From Lachnospiraceae bacterium (GTDB lineage Bacteria > Bacillota > Clostridia > Lachnospirales > Lachnospiraceae), in NCBI GenBank assembly GCA_021153185.1, contig JAGKTY010000010.1, forward strand, positions 5,960 to 69,959: 64,000 bases of DNA. Direction: 5' to 3'. Numbering within the stretch: position 1 is the stretch's first letter; each line of letters starts with the position of its first letter. Of the stretch, positions 60,404 to 64,000 are shown in pieces. The position numbers were made by a program, and so were the translations under genes. A model generated the notes under the pieces. That model saw nothing but the letters and a program-made list of their open reading frames with translations. It was not told where the DNA came from and made no database searches.

Positions 60404-61936
60404 CTACTTACATTGCTCTTGTACATCTGGATCCCAAGGCATCAAGTAATCCAAATCTTCTGGATACTGTTGCCACTGTGTATCAGGCATATACATAAGC
60501 AAATGTTGAAGATACGCATATACGTTAAGACCATTTGCTTTAGCGGTCTCAACTAAGCTATATACTGCAGCAGATGCTTTTGCTCCTTTTGGAGTATCTG
60601 CAAAGAGCCAGTTTTTTCGTCCAACTGTAAATGGACGAATTGCATTCTCTGCTGCGTTGTTTGAAAGAGAACATCTTCCATCAAGGAGATAGTTCTCCAT
60701 ATATGGTTTTTGATTCTGTGCATAGGTTACAGCCTTTCCAAGGGCAGAACCTTTTAATGCATTAAGAGAATCAAGCCAACACCAAAAAGCCTCAAGAACT
60801 GGTTTTTCCAATTCAAGACGCTTACAAAATCTTTCTTCAGGTGATAGGTCTTTTAATGTATCTTCAATAGCGAAGAGTTTATCACAGTACTGACGACCTG
60901 TTTCAGCACTGGTTGGTGGTCCATCCGATTTCTTTGTAGGGATGGCTTCTACAAACTTTCGTCTAAGATGTGCCCAACATCCGACTCTGGTGATGTCTGT
61001 CAGCTTGTTATAGCCGGCATATCCATCGGAATGGACATATCCCTTGAAGTCCTTTAGAAATGTGACCGCATGGTCTCCATTTCTGGAAGGTTGATAATCG
61101 TAGAGGACGATTGGATGTTTTCCATCATTGCCACTACGATACAGCCACATATAAGATTTGGTCTGTGGCTTTTTGCCTTCTTCCTTAAGAACCTGGACAG
61201 GAGTTTCATCACAATGGATGATGTCACGTTCCAAGAGTTTTTTACGAAGATGTTCAACTACTGGCATCAGATGGTCTTCACTACTACGAATAATCCAGTT
61301 TGCCATAGTGGCACGGCTAAGACCGATTCCTATCTGTTCCCAGTCTTTTTCCTGTCTGTAAAGAGGAATACTGTTTACGTACTTCTGATACATGACGCGG
61401 GCAACGGAACTTGGTGAAGCCAACGAATGATTTAAGACAGAAGTAGGCGTATCCGCCTTTCTGATAAATGGACGATTTTTGTGCTTGCATGCAGGGCATT
61501 CACATACCTGTTGCATATATCTAACAATGCGTACCTTGGCTGGCACATATTCAAGCTCGTCACGAACTTTGTTAAATGCGATTTGCTTCATATCGCCACC
61601 GCACTGTTTACAGATCAATTCGTCATCGCTTAAGACACATGGTATTTCCACAATAGGAAGATCTTTTAACAGTTCTTCTCGATTGGTCTTTTTATTGCGA
61701 TTATAAACACAGCCTTTACGAATAATGAGTGGCTCTGATGTTTTATCATCTGCCTCCACCTCAGCTTCGTTAAACAAAGAGAGCTGTCCTTCAATCTGTG
61801 TCGTTGTCTTCTCGCTGGATGGTCCAAACTTTTCTTTGCGTAGCAAAAGAACCATTTCAGTAAGATTACTCACCTGGTTTTGTAAGTCCTTTATGGTGTT
61901 TTCAAGGTGCTCAATATAGGCATCTTTTTCAGTCAT
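60404..61936 (-). CDS. tnpC: IS66 transposase TnpC
   Basis: A 510-residue transposase. An N-terminal coiled coil (about 8-40) is followed by the IS66 zinc-binding region (ELICKQCGGDM, CECPACKHK) and the DDE domain (IHCDETPVQVL, YVHSDGYAGYNKL, SNNAAENAIRPF). The C-terminus has the IS66 tail HLLMYMPDTQW. ATG at complement 61934-61936; a GTG one codon earlier is also possible. It is complete and looks active. Confidence 0.95.
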   Translation of the reverse strand: MTEKDAYIEHLENTIKDLQNQVSNLTEMVLLLRKEKFGPSSEKTTTQIEGQLSLFNEAEVEADDKTSEPLIIRKGCVYNRNKKTNREELLKDLPIVEIPCVLSDDELICKQCGGDMKQIAFNKVRDELEYVPAKVRIVRYMQQVCECPACKHKNRPFIRKADTPTSVLNHSLASPSSVARVMYQKYVNSIPLYRQEKDWEQIGIGLSRATMANWIIRSSEDHLMPVVEHLRKKLLERDIIHCDETPVQVLKEEGKKPQTKSYMWLYRSGNDGKHPIVLYDYQPSRNGDHAVTFLKDFKGYVHSDGYAGYNKLTDITRVGCWAHLRRKFVEAIPTKKSDGPPTSAETGRQYCDKLFAIEDTLKDLSPEERFCKRLELEKPVLEAFWCWLDSLNALKGSALGKAVTYAQNQKPYMENYLLDGRCSLSNNAAENAIRPFTVGRKNWLFADTPKGAKASAAVYSLVETAKANGLNVYAYLQHLLMYMPDTQWQQYPEDLDYLMPWDPDVQEQCK

Positions 61937-62028
61937 CACTGGTATAATTCCTTTGCTTTTTGATAAGATAATTATACCACAAAAAGTGCCAAAAAGCCAG
62001 TAAAATCAAGGGCTTGCGCTGTTTTTCG

Positions 62029-62385
62029 TTAGCAAAAATCTCCCCTTTTCGCCGGCATTATTGATTGTTTTTGTTCGACCTGTAGGCCCTCCATTAGCCA
62101 GCGAAATTGCTGCCATGTAATGGGTTTGACCTCGGTTTCATTACGAGGCCATTTAAAGGATCCGTTCTCTAATCGTTTGTAGAGAAGTACGAATCCGTCG
62201 CCCTCCCACAAGAGAGCTTTCATTCGATCTCTGTTTCTTCCACAGAATAGAAAGAGAGAATTCGAGAAAGGATCCAACTGGAATTGTTCCTGAACAACAG
62301 TTGCCAAACCATCTATTGATTTACGCATATCGGTATAGCCGCATGCAATGTAGATGTTTTCTACAACTGTGATATCGCCTAGCAT
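62029..62385 (-). CDS. tnpB: IS66 accessory protein TnpB
   Basis: A 118-residue IS66 Orf2 protein: IYIACGYTDMRKSIDGLA, LFLFCGRNRDRMKALLWEGDGF and LYKRLENGSFKWP. It is needed for transposition in IS66 elements. Its start overlaps the end of tnpA by 7 bases. Confidence 0.95.
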   Translation of the reverse strand: MLGDITVVENIYIACGYTDMRKSIDGLATVVQEQFQLDPFSNSLFLFCGRNRDRMKALLWEGDGFVLLYKRLENGSFKWPRNETEVKPITWQQFRWLMEGLQVEQKQSIMPAKRGDFC

Positions 62386-62744
62386 ACGTTTTGCAATGCC
62401 AAGAGCACTGCCTGTACGGTTTGCTGTGAAGTACCTTCATTGACTTCAATAGTAGCGTTCCCAAGACGAATGATAACCGCAGCTTTTGTATCTGGTATAG
62501 GCGATTGGACTTCTAGTTTTTTGAAGATAGCTGGTTTTTCGCAGATATCTGTTGTGATTGGAGCTGGTAAATTTTCTATCATCTCCTCGCGCAACTTTTT
62601 GAGATTTTTATAGTATGTCTGTTCAACGATACCATTTGCCTTACACCAGGCCTTGACAGTCATACCACTGGCACGACACTCACTTATAATAGATTTCCAT
62701 TCCTCGTGTTTGAAGTGCTGACGAACTTTAGTAACTTGATCCAT
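62379..62744 (-). CDS. tnpA: IS66 accessory protein TnpA
   Basis: A 121-residue protein with an N-terminal HTH-like region (WKSIISECRASGMTVKAWCK, NGIVEQTYYKNLKKLRE). ATG at complement 62742-62744 with GAGGAGG before it. It is the first gene of the IS66 operon tnpABC. Confidence 0.9.
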   Translation of the reverse strand: MDQVTKVRQHFKHEEWKSIISECRASGMTVKAWCKANGIVEQTYYKNLKKLREEMIENLPAPITTDICEKPAIFKKLEVQSPIPDTKAAVIIRLGNATIEVNEGTSQQTVQAVLLALQNVC

Positions 62745-62863
62745 GACTAACCTCCTCGCATTACTACGCATTACTATAACTCGCGTAACTATATGGAGTT
62801 CATTATCTCATGGATTACAACCGTGCCAAAAGGCACTATCTTATTGTGCGCTTACTATTTTAC

Positions 62864-63487
62864 AGCCTTTATGTTGTTAATGGAAGCACTTTGATGCAGA
62901 TAAACGATGCAGATAGTGTGCTTCATGCAATCAATGCTCAAGGCGGTGTGTATATGTTTGGTAATATGCTTCCTATATGGGCAGTGATAGTTATTGAGTT
63001 TTGCTGTGCGTATATTTTTGAATGTGTAATCGGTAGTCCACTCTCGTTTAAAATGGCTTGTAAGATGTTTGATCCAAGGAAAAATCATCCTATGATATTC
63101 GAAACGGTTATCATCAGTTGTACAGTACTCATTATGTGTCCGTTAATGAGTTTTTTAGCTGCATGGATGTATTATCCATACTATACCGGATTCAATATTT
63201 TCACGCTTTTTGCAAATGTAATAAAGTTAATATGTTTAAATTTCCCATTTGCTTTCTTCTCACAAATATTTTTCATCCAACCTATTGTGAGATGGGTATT
63301 TGGAAAACTTTTTGCAAAGGACATTGCTGCCAGAAACTCGCAGGAATTTCCGGAACGTCCGCAGAATGAGCAGGAAGCAATTGCAGACATTTATAGAAGA
63401 ATGGATGAAATTCAAGAAAATCTTGCTCATGAAAGAAGACAGAGAAAGAAGCTTGCTGAACAAATGTCAAGTAAGGACTCTATATAA
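62864..63487 (+). pseudogene. DUF2798-like membrane protein, 3' part, cut by IS66
   Basis: 207 codons in the frame that continues from 60327. They contain the rest of the DUF2798-like part (MLPIWAVIVIEFCCAYIFE, VIGSPLSFKMACKMFDPRK, IMCPLMSFLAAWMYY) with three or four more membrane segments, a second hydrophobic pair and a C-terminal charged coiled coil (IADIYRRMDEIQENLAHERRQRKK). The terminal repeat of the IS also supplies an ATG at 62810 in this frame, so a hybrid protein of 225 residues could be made if transcribed, but it has no ribosome site. Confidence 0.8.
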
Positions 63488-63581
63488 TAAGAACTTAGGA
63501 AGAGCTCGCTTAATTGATTCAAAGCTTTCCTCACTCAAATCGTGTTCGACTTTACAGGCACCAATGGTATGGTAAATTGAA

Positions 63582-63619
63582 AAAGCGCCTCTCCCAATCG
63601 CATGAGCGGGAGAGGCGTT
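63582..63619 (-). terminator. terminator for the Rpn-like gene
   Basis: On the minus strand AACGCCTCTCCC, loop, GGGAGAGGCGCTTTTTC. The + strand form (AAGCGCCTCTCCC/GGGAGAGGCGTT) may also end the DUF2798-like gene. Confidence 0.8.
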
Positions 63620-63682
63620 GTACGTATTGGGAATTTATGTTTTTGCTTTGAAGAGCCTAGCCCAGTAATCAATTCCATAGGT

Positions 63683-64000
63683 TTATCTTTTCGCCAGCTC
63701 TGCTTTTAGTCTGGCAATTTCAGCATCCTTATCAGCAATTTCAGCCTTGGCATCGGCGAGTTTGGCATCCTTATCAGCGATTTCAGCCTTGGCATCGGAG
63801 AGCTTGGCATCTTTATCAGCAAGAGCAGCATTTGCCTCAGCAAGTTCGCGCTTTATACGATTTTCATGCCGGATGGCATCCTCCCTGGCACGGCACATGT
63901 CGCGGATTGTCTGATCACAGTTTAGCGCATATAACGTTTCGGTTGCCTGCTTAAGGGCTGCATTCTGTTTTGCAATCATTTTAAGGTCCTCCCATGTTTT
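63683..64000 (-). CDS. C-terminal part of a PD-(D/E)XK / Rpn-type putative transposase protein (5' end outside window)
   Basis: The open frame crosses the window end; the visible 105 residues begin KTWEDLKMIAKQNAALKQA, the usual C-terminal part of Rpn-family recombination-promoting nuclease-like proteins of Lachnospiraceae (from memory), followed by YALNCDQTIRDMCRARED. The tail is a 14-residue repeat (ADKDAKLxDAKAEI three times), i.e. two heptads per repeat, predicted as a coiled coil. The nuclease core would lie beyond the window. Confidence 0.7.
   Translation of the reverse strand, partial: KTWEDLKMIAKQNAALKQATETLYALNCDQTIRDMCRAREDAIRHENRIKRELAEANAALADKDAKLSDAKAEIADKDAKLADAKAEIADKDAEIARLKAELAKR

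Larger units (their letters stand above)
60328..62855 (-). mobile_element. IS66-family insertion sequence, complete
   Basis: 2528 bp. Left end GTAACCGCACAATAACATAG, right end (reverse complement) GTAAGCGCACAATAAGATAG: imperfect terminal inverted repeats that continue for about 27 bases. The flanks are a perfect 8-bp target duplication TATTTTAC (60320-60327 and 62856-62863), the size known for IS66. It carries tnpA, tnpB and tnpC on the minus strand, all open. The insertion splits a DUF2798-like gene. Confidence 0.95.

Overview
The window looks like the chromosome of a gut-type Lachnospiraceae bacterium (Clostridia), near the Roseburia/Agathobacter group. This placement is inference. It rests on moderate GC, strong AGGAGG-type ribosome binding sites, TTGACA/TATAAT promoters, a CIRCE element, tRNA genes without an encoded CCA end, and the gene set (mannobiose-type epimerase with GH26, FNT formate channel, KtrAB, many short-distance c-di-GMP proteins). 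No species can be named from the sequence alone.

Layout. Positions 1-6045 hold two small membrane proteins, an M29 aminopeptidase and a purE-purM-purN-purD run. An SH3/cadherin-like membrane protein follows in the same direction. 7.7-9.9 kb is an intracellular mannan module (cellobiose/mannobiose 2-epimerase plus GH26). 10-18.9 kb holds a REC-HD-GYP regulator, a YtrA-type GntR regulator joined to clpC (where ctsR-mcsAB would often stand), a small conserved protein with radA, tRNA-Trp, ktrB-ktrA and a HAD hydrolase. 19-20.2 kb on the minus strand has a NiaR-like repressor and an ECF S component. 20.5-25.5 kb has a PrsA-like lipoprotein foldase, htpG behind a perfect CIRCE, a VanZ-like protein and a formate/nitrite channel. 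25.7-33.6 kb has a large protein with a cyclic-nucleotide-binding-like domain, a TetR pair and a moxR-DUF58-transglutaminase operon. 33.9-40.7 kb is carAB, queH and argS. Then come tRNA-Val and tRNA-Met with a rearranged 3' side. 41.2-52.5 kb is a signalling block: a periplasmic-binding-protein-like GGDEF protein, an ABC-F ATPase, an EAL protein, a 7TM-PAS-HPt protein, a YARHG protein, a metallo-beta-lactamase protein and a 7TM GGDEF protein. dgt follows, then about 1.2 kb of repeats, an orphan ribD, a surface-polysaccharide cluster with one broken glycosyltransferase, and an IS66 element.

The strongest non-gene observations are these. (1) A dispersed hairpin element of about 160 bp occurs in three copies; its arms and tips differ between copies but stay base-paired. 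(2) Two of these copies each head a block of 53-bp tandem repeats that are themselves hairpins (54.1-55.2 kb). (3) An IS66 copy (60328-62855) has matching inverted ends and a perfect 8-bp target duplication, TATTTTAC. Removing it restores one continuous DUF2798-like gene in frame. (4) A 60-bp exact duplication covers the tRNA-Met 3' end and its terminator, with an inverted tRNA fragment between the copies. (5) A hairpin between the ECF gene and niaR appears to act as terminator for one and operator/-35 for the other.

How the genes work together. Purine and carbamoyl-phosphate synthesis, tRNA charging and K+ uptake are housekeeping. Stress genes carry three visible control schemes (GntR dyad at clpC, CIRCE at htpG, a separate promoter at the radA operon). 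At least four proteins make or break c-di-GMP (HD-GYP, EAL, two GGDEF), and most of the membrane-linked sensory proteins sit in one operon-like run from 45 to 52.5 kb.
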